From the NCBI GenBank assembly GCA_018653085.1, contig JABIAY010000024.1, positions 1 to 35,997 on the forward strand: a DNA stretch of 35,997 nt. Direction: 5' to 3'. The position numbers and the translations under genes are program-made. The stretch's first letter is position 1. Every line of letters starts with the position of its first letter. The notes beneath the pieces were generated by a model that did not search any database, was not told the origin of the DNA, and was given only the letters and a program-made list of their open reading frames with translations. This document shows, in pieces, positions 8,583 through 18,703 of this stretch. This DNA comes from Nitrospina sp. GTDB taxonomy: Bacteria > Nitrospinota > Nitrospinia > Nitrospinales > VA-1.

Positions 8583-9872
8583 ATGTTTTTCAAAATAATT
8601 GATAAATATATTTTGGGGGAATTACTGAAGATGTTCCTGATCAGTATTTTCGCCATGACAATGGTTCTCTACCTGGATAAATTTCTGTTTATGGCTGAAA
8701 TGATCGTCAATCGCGGCGTTTCTTTCGTGGAAATAATGATGATGATGGTCTATATATCTCCCGCTTTTCTTGCCGTCACCATTCCCATGGCTGTTCTTAT
8801 GGCCTCGGTGGTTACCTTCAACCAATTTTCAGCGAACAATGAGTGGGTTGCAATGAAGGCCTGCAACCTGAGTTTTTTGCAATTGATGAGACCCGTCCTG
8901 TTTTTTTCACTGGTCGGTTATTTACTGGCAAACATGGTGATGTTCTGGGCTCTCCCCTGGGGCAACCAGGCTTATAAAGTTCTGGTCTATGACATCATTA
9001 AGAACCGGGCTAATGTGGACATCAAACCTAACGTGTTCAACCGGGACTTCAAAAACCTGATTCTCCTGGTTAAAGAGCACCAGAAAAATTCATTGCTCAA
9101 AGGCGTGTTCATTGCCGATACCAGCAAGGCTGGAACCCCGCAAATTATCACATCCGAACAGGGGGTCATATTTTCCAATCGGGAAACACTCAAAATTCAA
9201 CTTAAACTCAACAACGGGACCATCCATGAATTGAGCAATGAGGGAGGCGATTACCAGACTTTGAATTTTGACCGGTACGATATCAACCTCAGCCTCCCGG
9301 ATACAGAAAGGTTGGAGAAAAAAGCTCTTATTGGTAACCGGGAGCTCTCACTCTCTCAAATCAGAGAAAAAATCATAAAAATGAAGGAAAAAGGATTGCC
9401 CACATCCGGACCAGAGGTGGAACTGAGTAAAAAATTCTCCATTCCTTTTACCTGTCTGCTTTTTGCGTTCCTCGGTGCCCCACTGGGTATCAAATCAAGT
9501 CGTTCAGGTAAGTCAGGCAGTTTTGGAGTCACCGTAGCGGTTATCATGATTTATTATGTGGGACTCATTTTGACCCAGAACCTGGGCAGAATTGGTCAGA
9601 TCCATTCCTACACCTCGGTCTGGATACCTAATATAATCCTGATTGTTGTGGTCGGTTATGTGGTCTATAAAATGCAAAAAGAGTTGCCCTTTAAGTTCAT
9701 GGAGGTATTCGTCGGCAGCCTGATAACAGTTTTTGAGTTCTTCAAAAAATTATTCAGCAAAACAAAAAAGGGGCCAGCCAGAAAAAAGACAAGTAGCAGG
9801 AAACCCAACCGTCCATCCCTTGAGGGAATAGACCAACTACGAAAAGTATCTAATATTAAGAAACAGAATTAA
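8583..9872 (+). CDS. LptF/LptG-type LPS export permease
   Basis: 429 residues of the YjgP/YjgQ family. It opens with the typical IIDKYILGELLKMF and TM1. Further membrane segments lie at about residues 55-85 (ISPAFLAVTIPMAVLMASVV), 100-125 and, near the C-terminus, three more (CLLFAFLGAPLGI, VTVAVIMIYYVGLIL, IILIVVVGYVVY). A periplasmic beta-jellyroll domain lies between (about 140-270). With LptB and a partner permease it would extract LPS from the inner membrane. Only one permease is in the window, so whether it is LptF or LptG is not settled. It has a longer, very basic C-terminal tail (KTKKGPARKKTSSRK) than I expect for the family. Followed after 12 bases by the CBS gene. Confidence 0.9.
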   Translation: MFFKIIDKYILGELLKMFLISIFAMTMVLYLDKFLFMAEMIVNRGVSFVEIMMMMVYISPAFLAVTIPMAVLMASVVTFNQFSANNEWVAMKACNLSFLQLMRPVLFFSLVGYLLANMVMFWALPWGNQAYKVLVYDIIKNRANVDIKPNVFNRDFKNLILLVKEHQKNSLLKGVFIADTSKAGTPQIITSEQGVIFSNRETLKIQLKLNNGTIHELSNEGGDYQTLNFDRYDINLSLPDTERLEKKALIGNRELSLSQIREKIIKMKEKGLPTSGPEVELSKKFSIPFTCLLFAFLGAPLGIKSSRSGKSGSFGVTVAVIMIYYVGLILTQNLGRIGQIHSYTSVWIPNIILIVVVGYVVYKMQKELPFKFMEVFVGSLITVFEFFKKLFSKTKKGPARKKTSSRKPNRPSLEGIDQLRKVSNIKKQN

Positions 9873-9884
9873 GCGGAGATTTAA

Positions 9885-10331
9885 ATGAAAACGGCACGCG
9901 ACATCATGACCCAAAATGTGGTTACAGTGAACAAGGACCAACCCATCAGCGACCTGTCCAAGCTATTTATCGAAAACCATTTTAACGGAGTCCCTGTTCT
10001 CGATGATGCGGGAAAAGTGGTCGGCGTAGTCACTCAGGGAGATTTGATCGAACAGAATAAGAACCTGCACATCCCCACCGTCATCGCCCTGTTTGATGCG
10101 GTGCTGTTTTTAGATAGCGAAAAGAAATTTGAATCGGATGTAAAAAAACTGACCGGCTCCAAGGTTGAAGACATTTATCACAAAAGTCCTGTCACCGTTT
10201 CCCCCGACACAGACCTCGGCGAAATCACTACGATCATGGCTGAGAAAGATGTCCACACCCTCCCTGTTCTGGAATCCGATAAACTGGTCGGCATCATCGG
10301 CAAGAAGGATGTTCTCCGCGCTATGGCTTGA
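9885..10331 (+). CDS. Paired CBS-domain protein
   Basis: 148 residues made almost entirely of two CBS domains. The first begins ARDIMTQNVVTVNKD and contains GVPVLDDAGKVVGVVTQGDL. The second begins VEDIYHKSPVTVSPD and contains HTLPVLESDKLVGIIGKKDVL. A CBS pair forms a Bateman module that binds adenosine nucleotides and usually regulates another protein. With no catalytic domain attached, this is a free-standing regulator of unknown target. A CGGAGA ribosome-binding site precedes the ATG, and the 12-base gap to the upstream permease gene suggests co-transcription. Confidence 0.92.
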   Translation: MKTARDIMTQNVVTVNKDQPISDLSKLFIENHFNGVPVLDDAGKVVGVVTQGDLIEQNKNLHIPTVIALFDAVLFLDSEKKFESDVKKLTGSKVEDIYHKSPVTVSPDTDLGEITTIMAEKDVHTLPVLESDKLVGIIGKKDVLRAMA

Positions 10332-10450
10332 ACCTGCCTAAACCCTGTAGAAATAGCGATATCTTCACATTTTTATCCCCTTGATAATAAATCCCCTAAG
10401 GGAATCCCCCTGCAAACAGACTGTAAAACCTCACCTTAGCCTTGCAGTAT

Positions 10451-10478
10451 TTGACATGCAGAACTAATCTTGCATAAC
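10451..10478 (+). promoter_or_regulatory. Probable promoter for the secreted protein at 10543
   Basis: A perfect TTGACA (10451-10456) is followed after 16 bases by CATAAC (10473-10478), four of six matches. This leaves a leader of about 60 bases before ATG 10543. Confidence 0.45.
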
Positions 10479-10542
10479 TTTGGCATTCGGATTACGCCAA
10501 AACTCACAGCAACCTTACAGTTTTTAACAAGAGGAGATCTTC

Positions 10543-11100
10543 ATGTTAAATCTCAAATCATTCAGCCAACGTTTTTTATTAACCCTGTCAGTAGCGATAT
10601 TCATATCTTTACTTTTTTCATCTACTGCTTTATCTCAAGAAAAACACTGCTCGAAAGACTGCCAAGAAAAAGAGTTTAAATATATGCCAAAAATTCTTTT
10701 TGGGAATATGGCGATTTTCGGATCATTTGGTTACACAGATATAGCCAAGGCATCTGGTTTAGCTGGTACATCTCTCCCCGCAGCAAGTATCACAGGTACC
10801 GAAACACAAGCGATTGGCTATGGTTGGTTTAAAAAACCTATACTGCTCCAGATATTGGATTTGGACAACGAAGATTCGATTAAAGCTGGAAAAGGAACTA
10901 AGTTATTTGACTTTCTTTTAGCACCAATTCAATTGGACGCATCTATCCAATATGGTAAAGCCCTGCAAACCACAAGTAATAGCAATACTATAACTAAAAA
11001 TGTGGCAAACCAGACTTCGTACTCGGTCACTCTTAAATACGCAGTGCCCACAAAAACTATTTTCAGGGGATATAAAATATTTGATGGACTTTTCAAATAA
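10543..11100 (+). CDS. Unrecognised secreted protein, 185 residues
   Basis: The ATG follows a strong Shine-Dalgarno (AGAGGAGA). Residues 1-32 are a signal peptide (RFLLTLSVAIFISLLFSSTALSQ). The mature part begins with a cysteine pair (KHCSKDCQEKE) and is rich in alternating polar and hydrophobic residues, Gly, Ser and Thr, with possible beta strands (NMAIFGSFGYTDIAKA, SYSVTLKYAVP). No repeat, lipobox or catalytic motif is visible. The gene is noticeably more AT-rich than its neighbours, which may indicate transfer. It appears monocistronic with its own promoter. I do not recognise a family; it could be a small periplasmic or outer-membrane-associated protein. Confidence 0.7.
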   Translation: MLNLKSFSQRFLLTLSVAIFISLLFSSTALSQEKHCSKDCQEKEFKYMPKILFGNMAIFGSFGYTDIAKASGLAGTSLPAASITGTETQAIGYGWFKKPILLQILDLDNEDSIKAGKGTKLFDFLLAPIQLDASIQYGKALQTTSNSNTITKNVANQTSYSVTLKYAVPTKTIFRGYKIFDGLFK

Positions 11101-11145
11101 AGACAAATCACATTGAATAATAAACTCAGTTTCTAGAGGTCAACA

Positions 11146-11403
11146 ATAGACACACGGTTAGCCGTTTTTATCGTTCACGGTATTGGAGATCAGAAAAAGG
11201 GATTCAGCCGTGACATGCAGGGGAGCCTGTAACCCAATTTCAAAAAGGCTCTTCAGTACATGGGCCAAGGGGACCGAGGAGGCCGGGAAAATTATCGCTG
11301 AGAAGCTTGCCATTGACTGGCTCAGAGTAAACAGGTGGGACAATAAAGAAAAGACTCTCGCAAGAACTAAAAAATATAAAAACCGTTATAACATGCCCGT
11401 TTC
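11146..11403 (+). pseudogene. Degraded N-terminus of an alpha/beta-hydrolase-like gene
   Basis: Downstream of a GAGG ribosome-binding-like site, a frame beginning with ATA (11146-11148) in place of ATG reads DTRLAVFIVHGIGDQKKGFS, the typical first strand and HG-x-G-D loop of alpha/beta-hydrolase-fold lipase-like proteins. It meets TAA at 11230-11232, then runs on (NFKKALQYMGQGDRGG) to TGA at 11299-11301. A +1 frame then gives a further peptide-like stretch (AEKLAIDWLRVNRWD). Lost start, in-frame stops and an apparent frame change point to a decayed fragment wedged between the secreted-protein gene and the end of pyrG. Confidence 0.4.
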
Positions 11404-13041
<1,638 letters not shown>

Positions 13042-13065
13042 TCAATATTCCTCATCATTTCAGGT

Positions 13066-13845
13066 TCAGGGTAAAACGGCCAAACGCTTTTCAATCTTCA
13101 CCAAATCCGCTTCACAATCCACGCCGATCGAGTCCAGGTCCGTTTCAACGACTTTAATTTTGAATCCACTCTCAAGGATGCGTAATTGTTCAAGCTTTTC
13201 TATTTTCTCAAGACCCGATTCGGGCAAACCTTCAAACTCCATCAAAAATTTTTTCCTGTAAGCATACAGACCAATATGTTTATACCAGAAAGGTTTCAAG
13301 GGGTCGAACGATGAATTTTGCATTGCACCATCTCCCCATTCATCCCTATTCCAGGGGATGGGAGCTTTTGAAAAATACAAGGCTGAACCGGAGCTATCCA
13401 CTACAACTTTTGTAATATTTCGATCCATCAATTCATCGTGTGTTTTAATTAAAATCTTTAATGTGATTGTCGATTCCAAAGCCCCCTCCAACAAAGGGCG
13501 CACGATTCGGTCAATATTCTCAGGAGGAATCAACGGCTCATCGCCTTGCACATTCACAACGATCTCACATCCGCGATCACGAACCACCTCGGCAATGCGA
13601 TCGGTTCCAGACTCATGGTCCGATGAGGTCATGACGGCGTTTCCACCAAAGCCATTCACGGCATCGATAATACGGGCATCGTCAGTGGCGACAATCACCT
13701 CTGAGACACTTTCTGCTTTGCTGGCCTGTTCAAAAACCCATTGAACCATCGGTTTCCCTTTTATGAGGGCAAGTGGTTTTCCAGGGAACCGGGAGGAGGC
13801 CCACCGTGCAGGGATAACAGCTATGACTTTAGAATCAGTAGGCAT
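13066..13845 (-). CDS. kdsB: 3-deoxy-manno-octulosonate cytidylyltransferase (CMP-KDO synthetase)
   Basis: 259 residues. It activates KDO with CTP for addition to lipid A. The N-terminus shows the nucleotidyltransferase motif IPARWASSRFPGKPLALI, then VIVATDD, SGTDRIAEV and VNVQGDEPLI, all diagnostic of KdsB. The start overlaps the end of the upstream sugar-transferase gene by 11 bases, so translation is probably coupled. It shows that the cell makes KDO-containing LPS, in line with the LptF-type permease nearby. Confidence 0.97.
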   Translation of the reverse strand: MPTDSKVIAVIPARWASSRFPGKPLALIKGKPMVQWVFEQASKAESVSEVIVATDDARIIDAVNGFGGNAVMTSSDHESGTDRIAEVVRDRGCEIVVNVQGDEPLIPPENIDRIVRPLLEGALESTITLKILIKTHDELMDRNITKVVVDSSGSALYFSKAPIPWNRDEWGDGAMQNSSFDPLKPFWYKHIGLYAYRKKFLMEFEGLPESGLEKIEKLEQLRILESGFKIKVVETDLDSIGVDCEADLVKIEKRLAVLP

Positions 13846-15247
13846 GCCGGTTGATCAACCCCTTCCATAAGGTCATAACGAGGATTTTCAGGTCAAATGA
13901 TAAAGACCAGTTTTTAATATAATATAAATCAAACTCAATTCTTTTTTCCAAAGAGGTGTTCCCTCTCCAACCGTTTACCTGAGCCCATCCGGTTAAACCG
14001 GCTTTCATCTTCAAGCGCAACATATAAAAGGGGATGGATTTTTTAAACTCGTCCACAAACACAGGCCGTTCAGGCCGTGGACCGACCAGGCTCATTTGCC
14101 CCTTGAACACATTGAACAATTGGGGAAGCTCATCCAGACTGGTCGACCTTAAAATCGTGCCGACCCGGGTGCGCCTGTCATCATTTTCCTTGGCCCAGAC
14201 CGGTCCGGTTTGATTCTCGGCCTCAACTTTCATGGAGCGGAACTTGTACATCCAGAACACATTACGGTCCAGCCCCATTCGCTCCTGCCGATATATTAAC
14301 GGCCCACGGGATTCCAGACTTAGAGCTATCGCAACGAGAACCATAACAGGAAAGGTCAAAATAATGGCAAGTCCAGAAAGGACAATATCTGAAACCCGCT
14401 TCAATATAATATTCCATCCATAAAGAGGGGACTCAGAGAGGTTTATCAGCGGCATGCCATCAAGTTCTTCCACGCCTGAGTGCAAGTCCATATAACGTAA
14501 GAGATCGGGCACCAGTTTAATGTCAACGGTTTCCTCCCCCAGAGAGACTAGTATTTCCTCAAGATGATCATGCGCCTTTGAGGGCAACGCAATAAAAATC
14601 TGGTCGACTTTATTTTCACGAATAACCCGGACCAGTTCCTGATAAACCCCTAAAACCTTATGGTCCTTAAAAATCTTTCCTACTTCTTCGGGAGAGTGGG
14701 ATAAATAGCCCACTACTGAAAACCCAATTTCAGGGTTTTTCCCCAGCCGTTCCACAACTTGCTGCCCAAGTTCTCCTGCCCCGACAATCAAAACTTTCTT
14801 TAGATTCACTCCTCTAAGGTGCATCTCCTTGACCAGCAAATCCACCAGCTGATGAGAAAGAAACAACATAATAGTAGCAATGCCCCAGAAATAACCGACC
14901 ATGATCCTGGAAAAGGTTGCCTCACGGACGAAAAAAGTAATTGCCATCAGCATAAGAACTGAGACAGAGGTCAACCTCAAAACCCCAAAAAACCGATCAA
15001 GCGGGGACTGTCTGCTCGATGAATAAACAAACCCAGCTACCCGGCCACTTAAAAGAAATACGACCCAAATAGGTAATATTGCATACAAGTACATGTTTTC
15101 ACTGGGTATGGGACCGGAAGGAGCAACGAGTTCTAATTTGAAGCGGATTAAATAAGCAAACAGCCAGGAGAGAGTTACCGCCAAAGCATCAAGGAAAAAT
15201 AAAGTAGTCAGGTAAAGCTGACCGTGTTTCCTAATCATATATGACAA
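13835..15247 (-). CDS. Undecaprenyl-phosphate sugar phosphotransferase (WbaP/WcaJ-type)
   Basis: 470 residues. Four N-terminal membrane helices (about residues 12-135) are followed by a Rossmann-like domain (VLIVGAGELGQQVVERL) and a further membrane segment near residue 285. The C-terminal sugar-transferase domain has YRQERMGLDRNVFWMYKFRSM, TSLDELPQLFNVFKGQMSLVGPRP (quoted in part) and GLTGWAQVNGWRG. These enzymes start glycan repeat units by moving a sugar-1-phosphate to undecaprenyl phosphate. The TTG at 15245-15247 and an ATG three codons in (15236-15238) are both possible starts; neither has a strong Shine-Dalgarno. It heads the run with kdsB and pyrG. Confidence 0.93.
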   Translation of the reverse strand: MSYMIRKHGQLYLTTLFFLDALAVTLSWLFAYLIRFKLELVAPSGPIPSENMYLYAILPIWVVFLLSGRVAGFVYSSSRQSPLDRFFGVLRLTSVSVLMLMAITFFVREATFSRIMVGYFWGIATIMLFLSHQLVDLLVKEMHLRGVNLKKVLIVGAGELGQQVVERLGKNPEIGFSVVGYLSHSPEEVGKIFKDHKVLGVYQELVRVIRENKVDQIFIALPSKAHDHLEEILVSLGEETVDIKLVPDLLRYMDLHSGVEELDGMPLINLSESPLYGWNIILKRVSDIVLSGLAIILTFPVMVLVAIALSLESRGPLIYRQERMGLDRNVFWMYKFRSMKVEAENQTGPVWAKENDDRRTRVGTILRSTSLDELPQLFNVFKGQMSLVGPRPERPVFVDEFKKSIPFYMLRLKMKAGLTGWAQVNGWRGNTSLEKRIEFDLYYIKNWSLSFDLKILVMTLWKGLINRHAY

Positions 15248-15388
15248 AAGAACTCGATTCCTTCCCTTTTTACCATTCCGACTGGAAGGTAGTTTTCCAG
15301 GGAGCTAAAGGATAGCAGTAGCACTTGCAAAACACAGAATTTTGCACGGAGAAACGAAATCTCAAACCACCGTAAATAGAGGGATCAG

Positions 15389-15446
15389 GGGTTATTGACA
15401 GCAGGAAAAACCTGCGCACAACAGCCTATTGAAAGGAGAATAACCC
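15389..15446. repeat. Nested inverted repeats between the CpoB-like and sugar-transferase genes
   Basis: GGGTTATT (15389-15396) pairs with AATAACCC (15439-15446). Inside them is the hairpin GCAGG-AAAAA-CCTGC (15401-15415). There is no T-run, so a simple intrinsic terminator is unlikely; it could be a processed 3' end or leader structure for the minus-strand operon. Confidence 0.35.
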
Positions 15447-15498
15447 AAAACTCCACCGGCTTCAACCGATAAGTGGGAAAGGGTTGGAGGGAGGCTAG

Positions 15499-16485
15499 CT
15501 ACTGAATCTGGTTCAATTGCGCAAGGATTTTCCCACGCACTTCGGCAGGAGGATTTTTCTTCAAGGCACCCTCCAAAACTTCAACCGCACGACTGGTTTC
15601 CCCTTTTTTGGAATAGGTCATACCAAGCATATAACGAGAATCGTGCGCTTTGTTCCCTCGGGGAAATTTATTTAAAACCGTCTCAAACTGAAGGATCGCA
15701 TCATCATACATTTCCAGTGCCACATAATTGGTCCCGATCCAGAAGGCGATATTATCCTTGAGTTTTTTGGGCGGGTTGCTCAAATCCAGATTTTGGAATA
15801 GCAAAATAGACTCGTCATAATTCCTGCTCCGATAAGCCGCCAGAGCTTTATCATATTCAGGAGGATTCTTTGCACTGGTCCTACGCATTCTCTTTTTGCG
15901 AACAGGTGCGGCTTGAGCTTTTTGCATTTTAATTCTGGTAATCTCTTCGTTAAGCCGAGCCATCTGCGCTTTTAAATCCTCAACTTCAGGCTCCAGAAAG
16001 TCAGAAGAATCTGTAACCGATGAGATATCGCTCTCCAGCCGTTCGCTCGCGGCATTGATCTTGGGCTCCAGGACACTCAAAATTTCTTCCAGTTCTCGAA
16101 CCTTGCTGATCAGCGCCTCCTGCTGACTTTGAAGGCTTTCCACATCACCTTTCAACTCACTCTTGTCAGTGCGCTGGTCTATGCTGGCAAAACCATCCGG
16201 CTCCCCTTCTATAAAATCGTCATCCCCGGCATCCATGTCAGAATCAGAGAAGCCCTTATCCTCAGCAAAAAAATCATCTTCGCTGGAACCGGACTCATCG
16301 TCTCTAGCACGGCGTCTTTCACCACGGTCCATCTCTTTCTCATCTTCAAATGGGAAATCTTCTTCAAAAGCCAGGTCATCATCTTCTTCACCAACCCAGG
16401 GAAGATAGCTACAACCATTAAAAATTAAAGAAAAGAAAAGAACCAAAATCAAACTGAGGCGGGTGAAAATGTTGGCGGGCGGCAT
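15499..16485 (-). CDS. CpoB/YbgF-like lipoprotein: acidic linker, coiled coil and TPR
   Basis: From ATG 16483-16485, which follows GGAG seven bases upstream, the product is 328 residues. Residues 1-25 are a lipoprotein signal with Cys25 (LIFNGCSYLPW). Residues about 31-110 are extremely acidic (runs of D and E). Residues about 112-195 form a coiled coil (KVRELEEILSVLEPKI, EVEDLKAQMARLNEEI), followed by a basic patch (RKKRMRR) and TPR repeats (about 210-325). Coiled coil plus TPR is the CpoB/YbgF arrangement, which in the family coordinates peptidoglycan synthesis with outer-membrane constriction. Here tol-pal genes are absent and the acidic linker is unusual. In-frame upstream starts (TTG 16500, ATG 16497) are less likely. 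Confidence 0.8.
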   Translation of the reverse strand: MPPANIFTRLSLILVLFFSLIFNGCSYLPWVGEEDDDLAFEEDFPFEDEKEMDRGERRRARDDESGSSEDDFFAEDKGFSDSDMDAGDDDFIEGEPDGFASIDQRTDKSELKGDVESLQSQQEALISKVRELEEILSVLEPKINAASERLESDISSVTDSSDFLEPEVEDLKAQMARLNEEITRIKMQKAQAAPVRKKRMRRTSAKNPPEYDKALAAYRSRNYDESILLFQNLDLSNPPKKLKDNIAFWIGTNYVALEMYDDAILQFETVLNKFPRGNKAHDSRYMLGMTYSKKGETSRAVEVLEGALKKNPPAEVRGKILAQLNQIQ

Positions 16486-16538
16486 ATCTAACTCCATCAA
16501 ATTTCAATAAGGATACGTTATCCCTTAATAATCAATGA

Positions 16539-16567
16539 ATTATATGGGGTTGACCCAAAAATGTCAA
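16539..16567 (-). promoter_or_regulatory. Perfect sigma70 promoter for the CpoB-like gene
   Basis: On the minus strand TTGACA (16562-16567), a 17-base spacer and TATAAT (16539-16544) match consensus at all twelve positions. The start of transcription should fall near 16532, giving a leader of about 45 bases. Confidence 0.8.
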
Positions 16568-16569
16568 CC
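16548..16569. repeat. Inverted repeat overlapping the -35 box, possible operator
   Basis: GGTTGAC (16548-16554) and GTCAACC (16563-16569) form a perfect 7-bp inverted repeat with an 8-base centre. One arm contains the -35 box of the promoter above and the other sits in its spacer, so a bound dimer would block RNA polymerase. The regulator is unknown. Confidence 0.45.
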
Positions 16570-16619
16570 TCATTGTGAATGGTTTACTCCCCATCAATAT
16601 ATTTCATATTTATCGAATT

Positions 16620-17798
16620 TTAAAGGGATTTCATTAGCTTTTTATTACTCATATCGGCAAATGTTCCCGTCCGGTTCAATGACACGGTTTCTGCCAGAAT
16701 CTTTGCGGCTTTTTCAATTTCTGCCGTTGTATTACTCCACCCGAAACTGAAACGAATGGATGAGTTGATTTTATCATAAGGGATACCCATTGCTGTCAGC
16801 ACGGGTGAAGGCAGTCCACTACCCGAACTGCAAGCCGAGCCCGTAGAAACAGCTATCCCTGCCATATCCAGACCGATCAACAAAGTATCCCCTTCAACCC
16901 CCTCAAATCCAAGGTTCAAAGTATTGGGAAGTCTGTTCTCCAAATCACCAAAAATTTCCACTCCTGGAATCAGATCGGATACCAATTGATAAAAGTGGTC
17001 TCGTAGCGAGGAAAGACATTTCTGGGAAACCAGATGTTTCTGAGCCAGTTCGCAGGCTTTACCAAAACCCGCTATTCCCGCCACATTTTCCGTGCCCCCT
17101 CTTCTCTTTTTTTCCTGACTGCCTCCGGAAAGGGGTGAAAACAAATCAGGGCTTCCCTTCTTTAAATAAAGTGCCCCGACTCCTTTGGCTCCATTCAGTT
17201 TATGCGCTGAAAGGGATAACATGTCAACAGGAACATCTTGCACTTGAAGTGGAATTTTACCTGCACTTTGCACTGCATCAGTGTGAAACAATACCCCCTT
17301 TTTTCTGACGATCTTCCCGATCTTTTCAATATCCTGCAAAACCCCGGTCTCACTGTTGGCATGTTGCAGGGAAACCAGCAGAGTCGATGCTGTCAGGCAG
17401 TTTTCCAAAGCCTGCAAATCAATTCGCCCCAGCTCATCAACTCTTAACCGGTCTACAACAAAACCCAGGCTTTCCAGTTGCCTGCATGGATTTAAAACCG
17501 AGGGGTGTTCCACCTGGCTGGTAACTATATGGCCCGTCCTCGCTCCCAGGGCTACTCCCAGCAAGGCTAAATTATTTGCCTCTGTCCCCCCGCTGGTGAA
17601 AACAATTTCTGATGGCGAGGCCCCAATGAGAGAAGCCACCTGTTCCCGGGCTTCATCTATCAAGACACGGGCTGACCTCCCCATAGAGTGCACACTGGAG
17701 GGGTTTCCCATCTGGTCCCGCAATACAGAAGTTATAATATGCAGAACTTCTGGAGCAACCGGTGTGGTGGCATTATGATCAAGATAGATTTTATCCAA
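16620..17798 (-). CDS. Cysteine desulfurase (NifS/IscS family)
   Basis: 392 residues. A PLP enzyme that takes sulfur from cysteine as a persulfide for Fe-S clusters or thio-cofactors. It shows YLDHNATTPV at the N-terminus, GGTEANNLAL, HTDAVQSAGK, the PLP lysine in SLSAHKLNGAKG, RRGGTENVAG and the catalytic cysteine loop in VSTGSACSSGSG. The short loop after that cysteine fits the group I (IscS/NifS) type. No scaffold (IscU/NifU) gene is adjacent. The start is TTG (17796-17798) with no clear Shine-Dalgarno; a later start would delete the conserved YLDHNATT. It lies just downstream of cysE, so supply of cysteine and its use may be co-expressed. Confidence 0.95.
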   Translation of the reverse strand: MDKIYLDHNATTPVAPEVLHIITSVLRDQMGNPSSVHSMGRSARVLIDEAREQVASLIGASPSEIVFTSGGTEANNLALLGVALGARTGHIVTSQVEHPSVLNPCRQLESLGFVVDRLRVDELGRIDLQALENCLTASTLLVSLQHANSETGVLQDIEKIGKIVRKKGVLFHTDAVQSAGKIPLQVQDVPVDMLSLSAHKLNGAKGVGALYLKKGSPDLFSPLSGGSQEKKRRGGTENVAGIAGFGKACELAQKHLVSQKCLSSLRDHFYQLVSDLIPGVEIFGDLENRLPNTLNLGFEGVEGDTLLIGLDMAGIAVSTGSACSSGSGLPSPVLTAMGIPYDKINSSIRFSFGWSNTTAEIEKAAKILAETVSLNRTGTFADMSNKKLMKSL

Positions 17799-17897
17799 AT
17801 TAAAAGTACCGAAAATAGAGAAAAGCTAAACCAAAGCGCGAAGAAAAAACATGGGTTTTAACAGGGCAAGACCTTTATTTCACAAACAACCCAAAGG

Positions 17898-18614
17898 TCA
17901 GGATTTGGACTGACCTGACACCTGTTTTATGTTGGCAGGATCCACTTCAACTGGAGGGTCTATTCCTTTCTGCATTTCCTTTAACAGACGGATTTCTTTT
18001 TCCATTTGAGGCAACCGGTCCAACATGCACTCGATCGCCCGGGCTACAGGGTCAGGAAAGGATTCCAGACCCTCATCATCATCTTCCATATCCGAAGAAA
18101 TACCGGAAAAAACCACCCTTCCGGGAACCCCAATGACAGTGGAATACTCAGGAACATCCTGCAGAACTACCGAACCTGAACCTATTTTCGTGTTACGGCC
18201 AACATGGATCGGACCTAAAACCTGCGCCCCGGCACCAATGACTACATTGTCGGAAATAGTAGGATGGCGTTTGGCCTTCTTGTTTGCCAAGCCCCCCAGA
18301 GTCACCCCCTGATAAACAAATACATTGTCCCCAATTTCCGAGGTTGCGCCAATCACCACGCCCATGCCATGGTCGATAAAAAATCGTTTTCCAATTATTG
18401 CGGAAGGATGAATTTCTATGCCGGTTGTCCATCTGAAAAACTGGGAAATGGCCCTGGAAAGAAACTTGAACCCCATGTTCCATAAGCTATGAGTCAATCG
18501 ATAACCGATCAAAGCATGAACACCGGGGTACAAGATCAATACCTCGAGAAAATTTCTCGCGGCAGGATCTTTTTCCAAGGCAACCCGGACATCTTCTTTA
18601 ATTAGACGGAGCAT
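17898..18614 (-). CDS. cysE: Serine O-acetyltransferase
   Basis: 238 residues from ATG 18612-18614. It makes O-acetylserine from serine and acetyl-CoA, the first step of cysteine synthesis. The N-terminal helical part (LRLIKEDVRVALEKDPAARN) and the left-handed beta-helix hexapeptide repeats (IEIHPSAIIGKRFFIDHGMGVVIG and following) with VTLGG, KRHPTI and IGAGAQVLGPI are typical. The C-terminal tail lacks an obvious terminal isoleucine of the CysK-binding type. The open frame extends 55 codons further upstream, but that extension reads as promoter and terminator DNA, so the ATG is preferred. Downstream is the desulfurase gene. Confidence 0.93.
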   Translation of the reverse strand: MLRLIKEDVRVALEKDPAARNFLEVLILYPGVHALIGYRLTHSLWNMGFKFLSRAISQFFRWTTGIEIHPSAIIGKRFFIDHGMGVVIGATSEIGDNVFVYQGVTLGGLANKKAKRHPTISDNVVIGAGAQVLGPIHVGRNTKIGSGSVVLQDVPEYSTVIGVPGRVVFSGISSDMEDDDEGLESFPDPVARAIECMLDRLPQMEKEIRLLKEMQKGIDPPVEVDPANIKQVSGQSKS

Positions 18615-18653
18615 AGTTTTGGGTTTGGGGTATAAGCTATTGTTTATTGTAAT

Positions 18654-18659
18654 ATTATA
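18654..18659 (-). promoter_or_regulatory. cysE promoter, -10 box
   Basis: A perfect TATAAT on the minus strand lies about 40 bases upstream of the cysE ATG, just after the terminator of the upstream gene. The -35 region is poor, so an activator may be needed. Confidence 0.5.
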
Positions 18660-18677
18660 TCCCACCCAGCGCCAGAC

Positions 18678-18703
18678 AAAAAGCCCTCTTTCCACGAAGA
18701 GGC
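18678..18703 (-). terminator. Intrinsic terminator downstream of the CRP-LuxR gene
   Basis: Minus-strand hairpin (18683-18703; GCCTCTT paired with AAGAGGGC, one bulged G) followed by TTTTT (18678-18682). A second hairpin GGCTC-AAA-GAGCC lies just upstream (about 18713-18726). An alternative pairing AGCCCT/AGGGCT is also possible. Confidence 0.65.
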
